A model generated the notes under the pieces. It was given only the letters and a program-made list of their open reading frames with translations. It made no database searches and was not told where the DNA came from. A stretch of DNA of 64,000 nt, from the NCBI GenBank assembly GCA_963703665.1, contig CAVPFB010000005.1, positions 343,680 through 407,679 of the forward strand, given 5' to 3'. This stretch comes from AP-15 sp963703665. GTDB taxonomy: Bacteria; Pseudomonadota; Alphaproteobacteria; ATCC43930; CGMCC-115725. Within the stretch, counting starts at the first letter, position 1; each line of letters begins with the position of its first letter. The position numbers and the translations under genes were made by a program. Positions 36,874 to 46,094 of this stretch are shown piece by piece.

Positions 36874-38290
36874 ATGATTTATCCGGTCATTTTGTCCGGG
36901 GGCTCAGGCACTCGGCTGTGGCCGATGTCACGCACGCTCTACCCCAAGCAGCTGCTGCGGCTGCTCGGTCACGACAGCCTGCTGCAGCAAACGGTACGGC
37001 GGGTCGGCGACCCCGATCGGTTCGCGGCGCCGTTGTTGGTCGCCAATGAGGAGCACCGCTTTATCATCGCCGAGCAATTGCGCGAGATCGACGCCGCGCC
37101 GCTGGCGCTGGTTCTCGAACCGGTCGGCCGCAACACCGCGCCCGCCGCCTGCGTGGCGGCGCTGGCGCTGGCCGAGACCGGACCGGACGCACTTATGCTG
37201 CTGCTGGCGTCCGATCACGCGATCACCGACGTCGCCGCCTTTCTGGACGCCGTAGACCGCGCGGCGGAGGCGGCTCGTGCCGGGGCGCTGGTTTGCGTCG
37301 GGGTGGCGCCCGACCGGCCCGAAACCGGCTACGGCTACATTCGCCGCGGCGTGGCGCTCGACGGCATCGATGGCGCCTTCGCCGTCGGCGAGTTTGTCGA
37401 AAAGCCCGACGCCGAGCGTGCCGGCCTGTACCTCGCCTCCGGAGAGTACTTCTGGAACAGCAGCATCTTCGTCTTTCCGGCACAGCTCTACCTCGACGAA
37501 CTGGAGCGGTTGCGCCCCGACATGGTCGCCGCCTGCCGACGCGCCCTCGCCGAGGCCCAGCGGGACCCGGATTTTACCAGGCTCGGCAAGGATGCCTTTG
37601 CCGCCTGCGACGGCGACTTCGATCGATTACGCGGTGATGGAGCACACCAGGCGCGCCGCCGTCGTGCCGGTGGCCATGGGCTGGAGCGATATCGGCTCAT
37701 GGGACGCGCTATGGGAGATCAGCGCCAAGGATGTCGCCGGCAATTCGATCGCAGGCAATGTCGTCGCCGAAGACACCAGCAATTGCTATCTGCGGTCCGA
37801 GGCTGGGCTGGTCGCGGCGATAGGGATCAAGGACCTGGTCGTGGTCGCGACCGGCGACGCGGTCATGCTGGCGCCCCGCAACCGCACCCAGGAGGTCAGG
37901 CAGTTGGTGGCGCGGCTCACCCGCGAAGGCCGCGACGAGGCCGAGGCGCTGCCGACCGTGCATCGCCCGTGGGGCACCTATCGCTCGCTGCACAACGGGC
38001 ACCGGGTGCAGGTCAAGCACATCACGGTCAAACCCGGCGCGCGCCTCTCGCTGCAGATGCATCACCATCGCGCCGAGCATTGGATCGTCGTCCAGGGCAC
38101 CGCCAGGATCCGCCGCGGCGACGAGGAGATGATGCTGACCGAGGACCAGTCGACCTATATCCCGCTCGGCACCGCGCACCGGCTCGAAAACCCGGGCAAG
38201 ATCCCGCTGCACCTGATCGAGGTGCAATCGGGCAGCTATCTCGGCGAGGACGACATCGTGCGCTTCGAGGACAGCTACGGCCGAAGCTAG
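36874..38290 (+). pseudogene. manC: Mannose-1-phosphate guanylyltransferase / mannose-6-phosphate isomerase, frameshifted
   Basis: Bifunctional type-II PMI/GMP. N-terminal nucleotidyltransferase: ILSGGSGTRLWPMSR (GTP/Mg site) at residue 6, PKQLLRLLG, VLEPVGRNTAPA, and FVEKPDAERAGLYL. After DGDF at about 250 the frame is lost (TT instead of T near 37620, GACTTCG for GACTCG) and continues as SIDYAVMEHT, VPVAMGWSDIGSWDALWE. The C-terminal cupin has RPWGTYRSL and the metal block QMHHHRAEHWIVVQG, plus FEDSYGR at the end. Supplies GDP-mannose for polysaccharides. ATG at 36874 follows GAAGGAGAC. Confidence 0.88.
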
Positions 38291-38420
38291 CCCGGATCGG
38301 CACCAGAACGATCGGACCGGCGCCGGTCAGGTGGATCGCAGCGCCGACAAGCGGCGGGCGCGGCCTGATTTTCGCGCCGGCCGCCTCGCCTCGGCCGCCG
38401 TCGCGGCGTTCGGCGCGCCG

Positions 38421-38891
38421 CTACTGCACCTGCAACAGCTCGACCTCGAAGATCAGGGTGGCGTTGGGCGGGATCACGCCGCCGGCGCCGCGTGCGCCAT
38501 AGCCGAGTTCGGGCGGGATGGTCAGGGTGCGCTCGCCGCCGACCTTCATGCCGGCGACCCCCTCGTCCCAGCCCGCGATCACCTGGTGCGCGCCGAGGGT
38601 GAACTGAAAGGGCTGCCCGCGGTCGAGCGAGCTGTCGAACTTGGCGCCCTTGGCGCCGTCCTTGTACAGCCATCCGGTGTAATGGACTGAGACCTTGTCG
38701 CCGGCGGCCGCCACGGCGCCGTCGCCGAGTTTCGTGTCGGTGTATTTCAGACCGTCGGGCATCTCAATCACCTGGCTTTGCGCCGCTACGGCATGCCCGA
38801 AAGGCACGCCGGCGGTTGTCATCGCGAGCGCCACGGCGGCGCCGGCAATTCGAAGCGGTAGCAGGATTTTACGGCAGTCGATAGCGGGCAT
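38421..38891 (-). CDS. Secreted FKBP-type peptidyl-prolyl isomerase
   Basis: 156 residues. Signal peptide to about residue 37 (LLPLRIAGAAVALAMTTAGV, cleavage near AVAAQS). FKBP domain in the rest: VSVHYTGWLYKDG, KFDSSLDRGQPFQFTLG, QVIAGWDEGVAGMKVGGERTLTIPPELGYG, and GVIPPNATLIFEVELL. All residues lining the FK506/proline pocket are present. It speeds prolyl isomerisation of exported proteins in the periplasm. ATG at 38891 with GGGGAGAC. Confidence 0.92.
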   Translation of the reverse strand: MPAIDCRKILLPLRIAGAAVALAMTTAGVPFGHAVAAQSQVIEMPDGLKYTDTKLGDGAVAAAGDKVSVHYTGWLYKDGAKGAKFDSSLDRGQPFQFTLGAHQVIAGWDEGVAGMKVGGERTLTIPPELGYGARGAGGVIPPNATLIFEVELLQVQ

Positions 38892-39214
38892 GGCGTCTCC
38901 CCTCCTTTGACGGTGCCTTTGTAGGCGTTTCCGACACGGCCTCGAAACCGCCCTCGTCGCCGCGGCGACAGGACGCGGGGCTGGCGGCCTCGCCGCCACG
39001 AATGAACAAATTGCATACACCTAATGAATATTCTGCATGTTTATTACGCGGCGCATGAGTTTTGAGGAGAAAATGTTGCTGGGCCGGGCGGCGAGGCGTA
39101 CCATCCGGATCGCATCTTTCGAAGGGTGCGGGTGGGTCACCAAACCCCGATGGGAGAATGGCCGCCGCGACGGCCCCAGGCTCGGTTGGGGCGGGGCAAT
39201 GAGGAGAAACAATC
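38892..39214. promoter_or_regulatory. Divergent intergenic region with AT-rich core
   Basis: 323 bases between divergent FKBP and deacylase starts. The centre (39010-39045) is unusually AT-rich for the window: TTGCATACACCTAATGAATATTCTGCATG includes the perfect 8-base palindrome GAATATTC at 39026-39033 and is the best place for promoters or a regulator site. No gene supported. Confidence 0.4.
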
Positions 39215-40975
39215 ATGGCGTATGATCTGTTGATCAAAAACGGGCGCGTTGTCGACGGCTCGGGCGAGCCGGCCTTTGCGGCCGACGTGGCGGTGCAGGA
39301 CGGCAAGATCGTCGGGGTCGGCAAATATGCCGGGGCTGCCGCCAAACGCACCATAGACGCCGGAGGGCGCGTCGTCGCCCCCGGGTTTATCGATCATCAC
39401 ACCCATTTCGACCCGCAGGCCGTGTGGGACCCCTATTGCGGCTCGTGGGTGCACAACGGCCACACCACCGTCATCGTCGGCCAGTGCGGCCAGGTCATCG
39501 CCCCGGTCCGGCCCGGCGACAGCGAGTGGTATCTCGAATTCTTCTCCGATGCGGAACAGATTCCGCTGCCGGTGCTGAAGGCCGGGGTCGATGTGACCTG
39601 GGAATCGGTCGGCGACTATCTGAATGCCCTCGGCAAGCGGCGCGGCATCAACGTCGGCACCTTGGTCGGCCATTCGGGCATCCGCCGCTATGTGATGGGC
39701 GAGGCGGCCTCCGAGCGGCAGGCGACCCCGGAAGAAATGGCGGCGATGCAGCGGCTGATCCGCGAGGCGATGCATGACGGCGCCCTCGGCTTCTCGACGG
39801 CGCCGAAGGATCGCGGCGATCCGGCCGGCGTCGGCAACGACGAGGAGCGCTGGGCACTTGCGAGCGTGCTCGGCGAGCTCGGCACCGGCGTGTTCCAGGT
39901 CGCCGGCGGCGCCCCCGGCGGCACCAAGCAGACCCGGCAGGTCGCCCGCGAACTCGCGGCGCGGACCGGGCGGCCGTCGATCTACAACTTGATGTCGGAT
40001 CCGATCGGCAACCCCGATGAATGGGTCGAGCACCTGAAATGGCTCGAGGACGGGTTTAAGAGCGGCGCCCGCTGCTACGGCTCGTGCCTGTCAACCGTCG
40101 CCGGCGCGATCTTTGATCTGCAGCGCGGCCTCAACGTCCCGCAGGACGAGGACATCACCCATCCCGAGGGCTTCTTCCGCGGCATGCCCACTTGGGATCG
40201 GGTCATGGCCCTGCCCTACCAGGAGAGAATGCGCGCGTTCCGGGACCCGGAGATCCGCAAGGCGATGTCGGCCGAGGCGGTCGAGGGCACGGTCGCTCAG
40301 GAAGGTGGGATGACCGATCGGCGCGGCCGCGCCCGCGGCCTGTTCAACCGGCGCTGGGACCTGGTCGAGGTCTTTATGACGACAAAGGGGCAGAACCGGC
40401 ACCTTGAGGGCAAGAGCATCGAGCAGATCGCTAAGGATCAGAACAAGGGCATTATGGACGCCTTCCTCGATCTGTCGCTCGATGAGGATTTGCAGACCTG
40501 CTTCCAGGCGATCGACCGCAACCATGATCCGAAGACGCAGAAGCACATCCTCGGCTCGCAATTCACCGTGATCGGCACCAGCGACGGCGGCGGCCGGCCG
40601 CACACCGCCGACCGGCACGAGACCAGCACCAATCTGCTGGGCCATTGGGTGCGTGAAGAGCAGGTGATGACGCTCGAAGAGGCGGTCTATCGGCTGACGG
40701 GCAAGACCGCATTGATGCACGACATTACCGATCGCGGCTTTATCGCTGCCGGCAAGGTCGCTGACATCACGATCTTCGATCCCGACACGATCGCCTCCAA
40801 ACCGCGCGAGCCGGTCGCCTCAATGCCGGCGGGCGGCGTGCAGGTCAGGCGCGACGCGGTCGGTATCGACTACGTCGTGGTCAACGGCAGCGTGCTGCTC
40901 GACAAGGGCGAACTGACCGACGCTTTGCCCGGCCAGATCGTCCGCGGCCCGCTCTCCCAGGGCGCGCAGGCGTAA
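39215..40975 (+). CDS. N-acyl-D-amino acid deacylase-type amidohydrolase
   Basis: 586 residues. AHS fold with YDLLIKNGRVVDGSGEPAF at the N-terminus and the metal-binding DHHTHFDPQAVWDP at about 60. The block TTVIVGQCGQ corresponds to the GNCG region with the metal cysteine. HSGIRRYVMG lies at about 150, GTSDGGGRPH at about 450 (the conserved Asp), and FIAAGKVADITIFDP precedes the C-terminal beta cap. Members hydrolyse N-acyl-D-amino acids or other amides; the substrate here is not known. ATG at 39215 with GAGGAGA upstream. A perfect hairpin follows the stop. Confidence 0.85.
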   Translation: MAYDLLIKNGRVVDGSGEPAFAADVAVQDGKIVGVGKYAGAAAKRTIDAGGRVVAPGFIDHHTHFDPQAVWDPYCGSWVHNGHTTVIVGQCGQVIAPVRPGDSEWYLEFFSDAEQIPLPVLKAGVDVTWESVGDYLNALGKRRGINVGTLVGHSGIRRYVMGEAASERQATPEEMAAMQRLIREAMHDGALGFSTAPKDRGDPAGVGNDEERWALASVLGELGTGVFQVAGGAPGGTKQTRQVARELAARTGRPSIYNLMSDPIGNPDEWVEHLKWLEDGFKSGARCYGSCLSTVAGAIFDLQRGLNVPQDEDITHPEGFFRGMPTWDRVMALPYQERMRAFRDPEIRKAMSAEAVEGTVAQEGGMTDRRGRARGLFNRRWDLVEVFMTTKGQNRHLEGKSIEQIAKDQNKGIMDAFLDLSLDEDLQTCFQAIDRNHDPKTQKHILGSQFTVIGTSDGGGRPHTADRHETSTNLLGHWVREEQVMTLEEAVYRLTGKTALMHDITDRGFIAAGKVADITIFDPDTIASKPREPVASMPAGGVQVRRDAVGIDYVVVNGSVLLDKGELTDALPGQIVRGPLSQGAQA

Positions 40976-40992
40976 GATCGCCGACCGACAAA

Positions 40993-41025
40993 GCGGCGAG
41001 CCCGGACCCGCTCCGGGCTCGCCGC
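40993..41025 (+). terminator. Perfect 14-base hairpin after the deacylase gene
   Basis: GCGGCGAGCCCGGA, loop CCCGC, TCCGGGCTCGCCGC: a flawless 14-bp stem 17 bases after the stop. No T-tract follows, so it may be a Rho-type or attenuating structure or a dispersed repeat rather than a classic terminator. Confidence 0.5.
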
Positions 41026-41167
41026 CTCCGATTCGAAATCGCAAGAGGTACCCGGTGGCCGGGCTCGTCCCGGCCACCCATTTCTTTTGGATTGCCGACT
41101 TTAGTCGTGGATGGCCGGATCAAGTCCGGCAACGGGATGCTTGGATGCTTCCACAGGGAGGATCGCC

Positions 41168-42091
41168 ATGGCCAATAGCGCAAAGCGGATCGAGCGGTTG
41201 GCGCCGGAACTCGACCGGTTGATCGAAATGTCGCAGCCGATCCAGGAGTTGGCCGATGGCTTCGGCGGACCGCAGGGGCCGGCCGAAGGACCGCTGTGGT
41301 GGCGCGAAGGCGGCTATCTGGTGTTCAGCGACATCCACAACAACCGGCGCATGAAATACGAGCCCGGCAAGGGCGTGTCGCTGCTGTCGGAGCCGACCAA
41401 CCGCGCCAACGGCCTGACCCGCGACCTGCAGGGGCGGCTCGTCGCCTGCGAGCACGATTCGCGCCGCGTGACCCGCCGAGAGCCGGACGGCAGCATCACC
41501 GTAGTGGCCAACAGCTTTCAGGGGCGCCAGCTCAACCGGCCGAACGACGTCGTCGTCAAATCCGACGGCTGCATTTACTTCACCGACCCGTGGACCAGCC
41601 CCACCGCCCCCAATCAATGGGATCTGACCTTTTCCGGCGTCTATCGCGTGACCCCCGACCTTGGCACGCTGACCCTGCTGATCGACGATTTCATCGTGCC
41701 CAACGGGCTGGCCTTTTCGCCGGACGAGAGCGTGCTCTACATCAACGACTCGCGCCGCGGCCACATCCGCGCCTTTGATGTTGCGCCCAACGGCACCTTG
41801 GCCAAGCACAGCGACCACGTCTTCGTCGATCTGCGCGGCGACGAGTCCGGCGTTCCCGACGGCATGAAGGTCGATGTCGAGGGCAACGTCTATTGCGGCG
41901 GCGCCGGCGGGCTGTGGATCATGGATCCGAAGGGCAAAAAGCTCGGCCGCGTCGTGCACGGCGCCCCGGCCACGACCAACTTGGCGTTTGGCGGCGCCGA
42001 CTGGAAGACCCTCTATTTCACCAGCCGCAACCATCTCGGCGCGGTCAATGTGAAGATCGCCGGTATCCCGGTGCCGGTCGGGAACAGATAG
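41168..42091 (+). CDS. SMP-30/gluconolactonase-family protein, copy 1
   Basis: 307 residues of the SMP-30/gluconolactonase/LRE fold. Calcium/active-site features: AEGPLWWREGGYLVFSDI with the metal Glu, RPNDVVVKSDGCIYFTDP (Asn and Asp ligands) and PNGLAFSPDESVLYINDS (Asn and Asp). It probably hydrolyses a sugar lactone to the acid. Good ribosome site (AGGGAGG) before ATG 41168. The next gene is a paralogue 22 bases downstream, so both are likely one operon. Confidence 0.88.
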   Translation: MANSAKRIERLAPELDRLIEMSQPIQELADGFGGPQGPAEGPLWWREGGYLVFSDIHNNRRMKYEPGKGVSLLSEPTNRANGLTRDLQGRLVACEHDSRRVTRREPDGSITVVANSFQGRQLNRPNDVVVKSDGCIYFTDPWTSPTAPNQWDLTFSGVYRVTPDLGTLTLLIDDFIVPNGLAFSPDESVLYINDSRRGHIRAFDVAPNGTLAKHSDHVFVDLRGDESGVPDGMKVDVEGNVYCGGAGGLWIMDPKGKKLGRVVHGAPATTNLAFGGADWKTLYFTSRNHLGAVNVKIAGIPVPVGNR

Positions 42092-42113
42092 CGGGAGATA
42101 GGGAGAGAACGCG

Positions 42114-42980
42114 ATGGCGGGACTCGATACGGTGCTGGCGACGACGACAGCGGAACGGCCGGCGACCGGGTTTGTCTTTACCGAGGGGCCGTTATGGCAC
42201 CCGGACGGCTTCTATTATTTCGCCGACGTGCGCGCCAGCATGTTCTACCGGCTGCGGCTCGGCCAGGCGCCGGAAACTGTGCGCAGCAATACCGGCGAGG
42301 GCAACGGCACGACCTTCGACCTGCAAGGGAGGCTGGTGATCTGCGAGGGCGGCAACCGCCGGCTTACCCGCTGGTCCGACGACACCCACAGCGAGGTTCT
42401 GATCGACCGCTACAAGGGCAAGCGGATCAACCGGCCGAACGACGTCGTCTGCAAATCGGACGGCAGCATCTGGTTCACCGATCCCGGGCTGCGGGTGCCG
42501 CTGGCCGACAAGGAATTGCCGCATTCCGGGATTTACGCGGTCAAACCGGACGGTACGAGCCGCCTCGTCGCCGAGTTCGAGTATCCGAACGGGCTCGCCT
42601 TTTCGCCCGATGAGCGGGTGCTCTACGTCGCCAACACCCGTCACGCCCAATACATTCACGCGATCGATCTCGATTCGGCCGGCAACATGGTCAAGCGGCG
42701 GATATTTGCCGATATGTCGTCCGAGGAAACCGACGGCGTGCCCGACGGCATGAAGGTCGACCAGCAGGGTCACGTCTACTGCACCGGCCCCGGCGGCACC
42801 TGGGTGTTCGCGCCCGACGGAACGAAAATGGGCGTGATCCGCACCCCGGAGGTGCCGGCCAATCTCGCCTTTGGCGGTCCCGATCTGAAGACGATCTTTT
42901 TCACGGCGCGCACCTCGGTCTACACCCTGCGCGTCAAGATCCCCGGGCAGCCGCATCCGTGGTACCCGCTGCGGTCCTGA
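42114..42980 (+). CDS. SMP-30/gluconolactonase-family protein, copy 2
   Basis: 288 residues. Same layout as copy 1: FTEGPLWHPDGFYYFADV, RPNDVVCKSDGSIWFTDPG, PNGLAFSPDERVLYVANT, and the shared GVPDGMKVD block. Divergent enough from copy 1 (the N-terminal strand and C-terminal end differ) to suggest another lactone substrate rather than a recent duplication. Confidence 0.88.
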   Translation: MAGLDTVLATTTAERPATGFVFTEGPLWHPDGFYYFADVRASMFYRLRLGQAPETVRSNTGEGNGTTFDLQGRLVICEGGNRRLTRWSDDTHSEVLIDRYKGKRINRPNDVVCKSDGSIWFTDPGLRVPLADKELPHSGIYAVKPDGTSRLVAEFEYPNGLAFSPDERVLYVANTRHAQYIHAIDLDSAGNMVKRRIFADMSSEETDGVPDGMKVDQQGHVYCTGPGGTWVFAPDGTKMGVIRTPEVPANLAFGGPDLKTIFFTARTSVYTLRVKIPGQPHPWYPLRS

Positions 42981-42996
42981 ATTCTTTTTCATCCGT

Positions 42997-43070
42997 CATT
43001 CCCGCGAAAGCGGGAACCCAGGATCACTGCTCTGTCGCAGCCCTGGGCCCCCGCTTTCGCGGGGGCGACG
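42997..43070. repeat. Composite palindromic repeat
   Basis: Two stems: TTCCCGCGAAAGCGGGAA (42999-43016) and GCCCCCGCTTTCGCGGGGGC (43047-43066), with CCAGG/CCTGG between. A typical extragenic repeat; may act as an mRNA stabiliser or terminator between the lactonase and monooxygenase genes. Confidence 0.55.
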
Positions 43071-43093
43071 ATGTTCGAGAGGAGCAAACGGCA

Positions 43094-44233
43094 ATGAAAG
43101 TCGGCATTGCGCTCAACATGCTGTCCGAGGCCGGCCGGCCCGACGTGGCGGTCGTGTCTGATCACCTGGCGATGGGCGATCTCGCCGAGCCGTTGGGCTT
43201 CGACTCGCTGTTCGCACTCGAGCACCATTTTACCGGCTACGCGATGTCGCCGGCGCCGCTCCAGTTGCTCGCCTATTTCGCCGGCCGCACCAAGCGGATC
43301 ACATTCGGCACCTCGGTCATCGTCTTGCCGTGGCACGACCCGATCCGCGTCGCCGAGGAGATCGCGCTGCTCGACATTTTAAGCGGTGGGCGCTGTCTGT
43401 TCGGCTTTGGCAGGGGCGCGGCGAGCGTCGAATATGAGGGCTTCCGGATTCCGATGGGCGAGGCGCGGCCGCGCTTTGCCGAGGCGGCGCAATTGATTAG
43501 GAAGGCGCTCGCCGAGCCCGAGTTCGAGTGGCAAGGCGAGTTCTACCAGATCCCGCGCACCGCGATCCGGCCACGCCCGATCTCGCACCCCGAGGAGCGC
43601 TTTTTCGCGTCTTCGGTCAGCCCCAAATCGGCCGAGATCATGGCCAAGCTCGGGTTCGGCATCCTGGTCGTGATGCAGAACGAATGGCCGAAGGCGGCGG
43701 AAAACATCGTCGCCTACCGCGAGATCGCGCTCAGCGTCGGCCACAATCCGCCGCCGCCGATCATTCTGACCAACATCTCCTGCGCCGAGAGCCGCGCAGA
43801 GGCCCACGACCGGGCAATGCAGTGGCTCGGCAAGAAGTGGGAGTTGATCGACAACCACTATCATTTTTCCGACGGTCACCTCGCCACGGTCAAAGGCTAC
43901 GAGACCTACGGCAAGATGGCCAAGACCTATGCCCGGCTGCAGAGCGACGAAGAACGGGTCCGCGCCACCGAATTCTACGTCAAGATCCAGATCGTCGGCA
44001 CACCGGAGGACTGCATCCAGCAGATCGCCGAATTGCAGCGGGTGACCGGGACCGACCACGTGGTGACCGAATTCTCGTTCGGCGGCATCCCGCACGCCGA
44101 CGCCGAAAAAAACATGCGGCTGTTCGCCAGCAAGTCGCTGCGGGTATTACAGCAGGACGCCGCTTTTGCGACGCCGGCTGCACCCGCTCCGCCGCCGCCG
44201 GCGGCCTCATCCGATCTGTTCGCTCCGGCCTAG
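43094..44233 (+). CDS. LLM-class (luciferase-like) flavin monooxygenase
   Basis: 379 residues. Bacterial luciferase-like fold: GFDSLFALEHHFTGYAMSP at about 40, RITFGTSVIVLPWHDPIRVAEEIALLDILSGGR at about 75-105 (short form DPIRVAEEIALLD), and FGFGRGAA (phosphate loop) at about 115. The last ~30 residues are a Pro/Ala-rich tail (PAAPAPPPPAAS) with no known function. Members oxidise small organics with reduced FMN or F420; which one is not clear here. ATG 43094 follows GAGGAGC. Confidence 0.87.
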   Translation: MKVGIALNMLSEAGRPDVAVVSDHLAMGDLAEPLGFDSLFALEHHFTGYAMSPAPLQLLAYFAGRTKRITFGTSVIVLPWHDPIRVAEEIALLDILSGGRCLFGFGRGAASVEYEGFRIPMGEARPRFAEAAQLIRKALAEPEFEWQGEFYQIPRTAIRPRPISHPEERFFASSVSPKSAEIMAKLGFGILVVMQNEWPKAAENIVAYREIALSVGHNPPPPIILTNISCAESRAEAHDRAMQWLGKKWELIDNHYHFSDGHLATVKGYETYGKMAKTYARLQSDEERVRATEFYVKIQIVGTPEDCIQQIAELQRVTGTDHVVTEFSFGGIPHADAEKNMRLFASKSLRVLQQDAAFATPAAPAPPPPAASSDLFAPA

Positions 44234-44258
44234 GACCGGCCACCAAGCGCGACCTCGT

Positions 44259-44344
44259 GTCATTGCGAGGGAGCGCAGCGACGAAGCAATCCCGATCTTG
44301 CCGCGCTGTGTCCGCCGAGAATGCCCCGCCGCGCTCGCAATGAC
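44259..44344. repeat. MITE-like element with 11-base terminal inverted repeats
   Basis: Ends GTCATTGCGAG and CTCGCAATGAC are perfectly complementary; internal GAGCGCAGCGACGAAGCAATC is a known pattern of dispersed bacterial repeats. Non-coding, between the monooxygenase and oxidoreductase genes. Confidence 0.7.
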
Positions 44345-44431
44345 CTATGCGCGCAAAGGAACGCCGCATGGAATCGCCGCCCGCCGCTCCCGATCAGCCT
44401 ATATGCACCGCGACCCAGATGCGGAGGCGCC

Positions 44432-45808
44432 ATGCCCGAGTATGACGCGATCGTGATCGGCACCGGCCAGGCCGGGCCGGCTTTGGCGTTGCGGCTGGCC
44501 GGAACCGGCATGAAGGTGGCGATCGCCGAGCGCAAGCTGGTCGGCGGCACCTGCGTCAACACCGGCTGCACCCCGACCAAGACCATGGTGGCGAGCGCCT
44601 ATGCCGCGCACCTCGCCCGGCATGCCGCCGAATACGGGGTCGCGATCGCCGGCGATGTCGCGGTCGACATGAAGCGGGTCAAGGCGCGCATGGAAGCGGT
44701 CGTCGGGCAATCCCGTCGGGGACTGACCGCGGCGCTGACCGGAACCCGGAACTGCACACTCTACCGCGGCCATGCCCGCTTTACTTCGCCGCGCGAGGTC
44801 GAGGTCGGGAGGGAACGGCTGAAGGCCGAGCGGATTTTTGTCAACGTCGGCGGGCGGGCGATGTTGCCGCCATGGCCCGGTCTCGATCAGGTCCCTTATC
44901 TGACCAACACGTCGATGATCGAGGTCGACTTCCTCCCGCGGCATCTGGTGATCGTCGGCGGCGGCTATATCGGACTCGAATTCGGGCAGATGTTCCGGCG
45001 CTTCGGCAGCGCGGTCACGATCGTCGAGACGGCCCCTCGGCTGGTCTCTCACGAAGACGAGGACGTGTCGGCGGCGGTGCGGCAGATCGTCGAGCGCGAG
45101 GGCATCACCGTCCGGCTCAACGCCGAGTGCATCAGCCTCGCCAAGATGGGCGACGACATCGCCGCGACCGTCGACTGTACCGAGGGCGCCCCCGAAATCA
45201 TCGGCTCGCACCTTCTGCTGGCGGTCGGCCGCCGCCCCAATACCGACGATCTCGGCCTCGACCGGGCCGGGGTCGCCCAAGACGAGCGCGGCCACATTGT
45301 CGTCGATGACGAATTGCGCACCAATGTCCCGGGCATCTGGGCGCTCGGCGACTGCAACGGCAAGGGCGCGTTCACCCACACCGCCTATAACGATTACGAA
45401 ATCGTCGCGGCAAATCTGCTCGACCACGACCCGCGCCGGGTCAGCGACCGGGTCACCGCCTATGCGCTCTATACCGACCCGCCGTTGGGCCGGGCCGGCA
45501 TGACCCTGGACGAGGCGCGCGCCACCGGCCGGCGGGTGCTCGCCGGACAGCGGCCGATGACCAGGGTCGCCCGCGCCATTGAAAAGGGCGAGACCCAGGG
45601 CTTCATGCGCATCCTGGTGGACGCCGACACCAAAGACATCCTCGGCGCCTCGATCCTCGGCCCCGGCGGCGACGAGGCGATCCACGCGGTCCTCGACCTG
45701 ATGTATGCCAAGGCGCCCTATCCCGTCTTGCAGCGGGCGATGCACATCCACCCGACGGTGTCAGAACTGTTGCCGACGCTTTTGGGCGAGCTGCAACCCT
45801 TGAGCTGA
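44432..45808 (+). CDS. FAD pyridine-nucleotide disulfide oxidoreductase (mercuric-reductase/dihydrolipoamide-dehydrogenase-like)
   Basis: 458 residues. FAD site YDAIVIGTGQAGPALALRLA at the start, redox-active pair in GGTCVNTGCTPTKT at about 40-48, the NAD(P) site LVIVGGGYIGLEFGQMFRRFG at about 173, ALGDCNGKG at about 308, and the dimer-interface base HIHPTVSELLPT at the C-terminus, which carries the catalytic His. It lacks an N-terminal heavy-metal domain and the vicinal C-terminal cysteines of MerA, so MerA activity is unlikely. The substrate is probably a low-molecular disulfide or quinone. ATG at 44432 follows GGAGGCGCC. Confidence 0.87.
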   Translation: MPEYDAIVIGTGQAGPALALRLAGTGMKVAIAERKLVGGTCVNTGCTPTKTMVASAYAAHLARHAAEYGVAIAGDVAVDMKRVKARMEAVVGQSRRGLTAALTGTRNCTLYRGHARFTSPREVEVGRERLKAERIFVNVGGRAMLPPWPGLDQVPYLTNTSMIEVDFLPRHLVIVGGGYIGLEFGQMFRRFGSAVTIVETAPRLVSHEDEDVSAAVRQIVEREGITVRLNAECISLAKMGDDIAATVDCTEGAPEIIGSHLLLAVGRRPNTDDLGLDRAGVAQDERGHIVVDDELRTNVPGIWALGDCNGKGAFTHTAYNDYEIVAANLLDHDPRRVSDRVTAYALYTDPPLGRAGMTLDEARATGRRVLAGQRPMTRVARAIEKGETQGFMRILVDADTKDILGASILGPGGDEAIHAVLDLMYAKAPYPVLQRAMHIHPTVSELLPTLLGELQPLS

Positions 45809-45960
45809 CGGCGCGACTCGACTTTCGGTTGTATCATGTGAGATTTGTGCCTGCTTGCCGAGTGGATAGATGCGGGTCTGCTCGATCAGCTTGTTCGGTG
45901 GCGCCAAATCTGTCGGGTCCTTGAAAACGCAAACCTGACATGTGCCTCCGTCGCTGCTGC

Positions 45961-46030
45961 CATCCCGGCGCAGGCCGGGACCCATTCCAGCCGTGGGCAC
46001 GGGCCTTCGCCGGTGTGGTGGAAACCTGGG
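45961..46030. repeat. Dispersed palindromic repeat, copy B
   Basis: CATCCCGGCGCAGGCCGGGACCCA and GGGCCTTCGCCGGTGTGG. Same type as the repeat at 7905; the stems CCCGGCgcaGGCCGGG and CGGGCCTTCGCCGG are seen. Lies in the 286-base gap between the oxidoreductase and cystathionine beta-lyase, which are convergent. Confidence 0.55.
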
Positions 46031-46094
46031 TGCCATCCGTCAGAAGTCATCCGCGAGGATCATCGTGCCCCGCTGCAAGCTCACGCCCCGGGGT

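Noticed and set aside
44432..45808. Mercuric reductase
   Set aside because: No N-terminal metal-binding domain and no C-terminal cysteine pair; no mer genes nearby.
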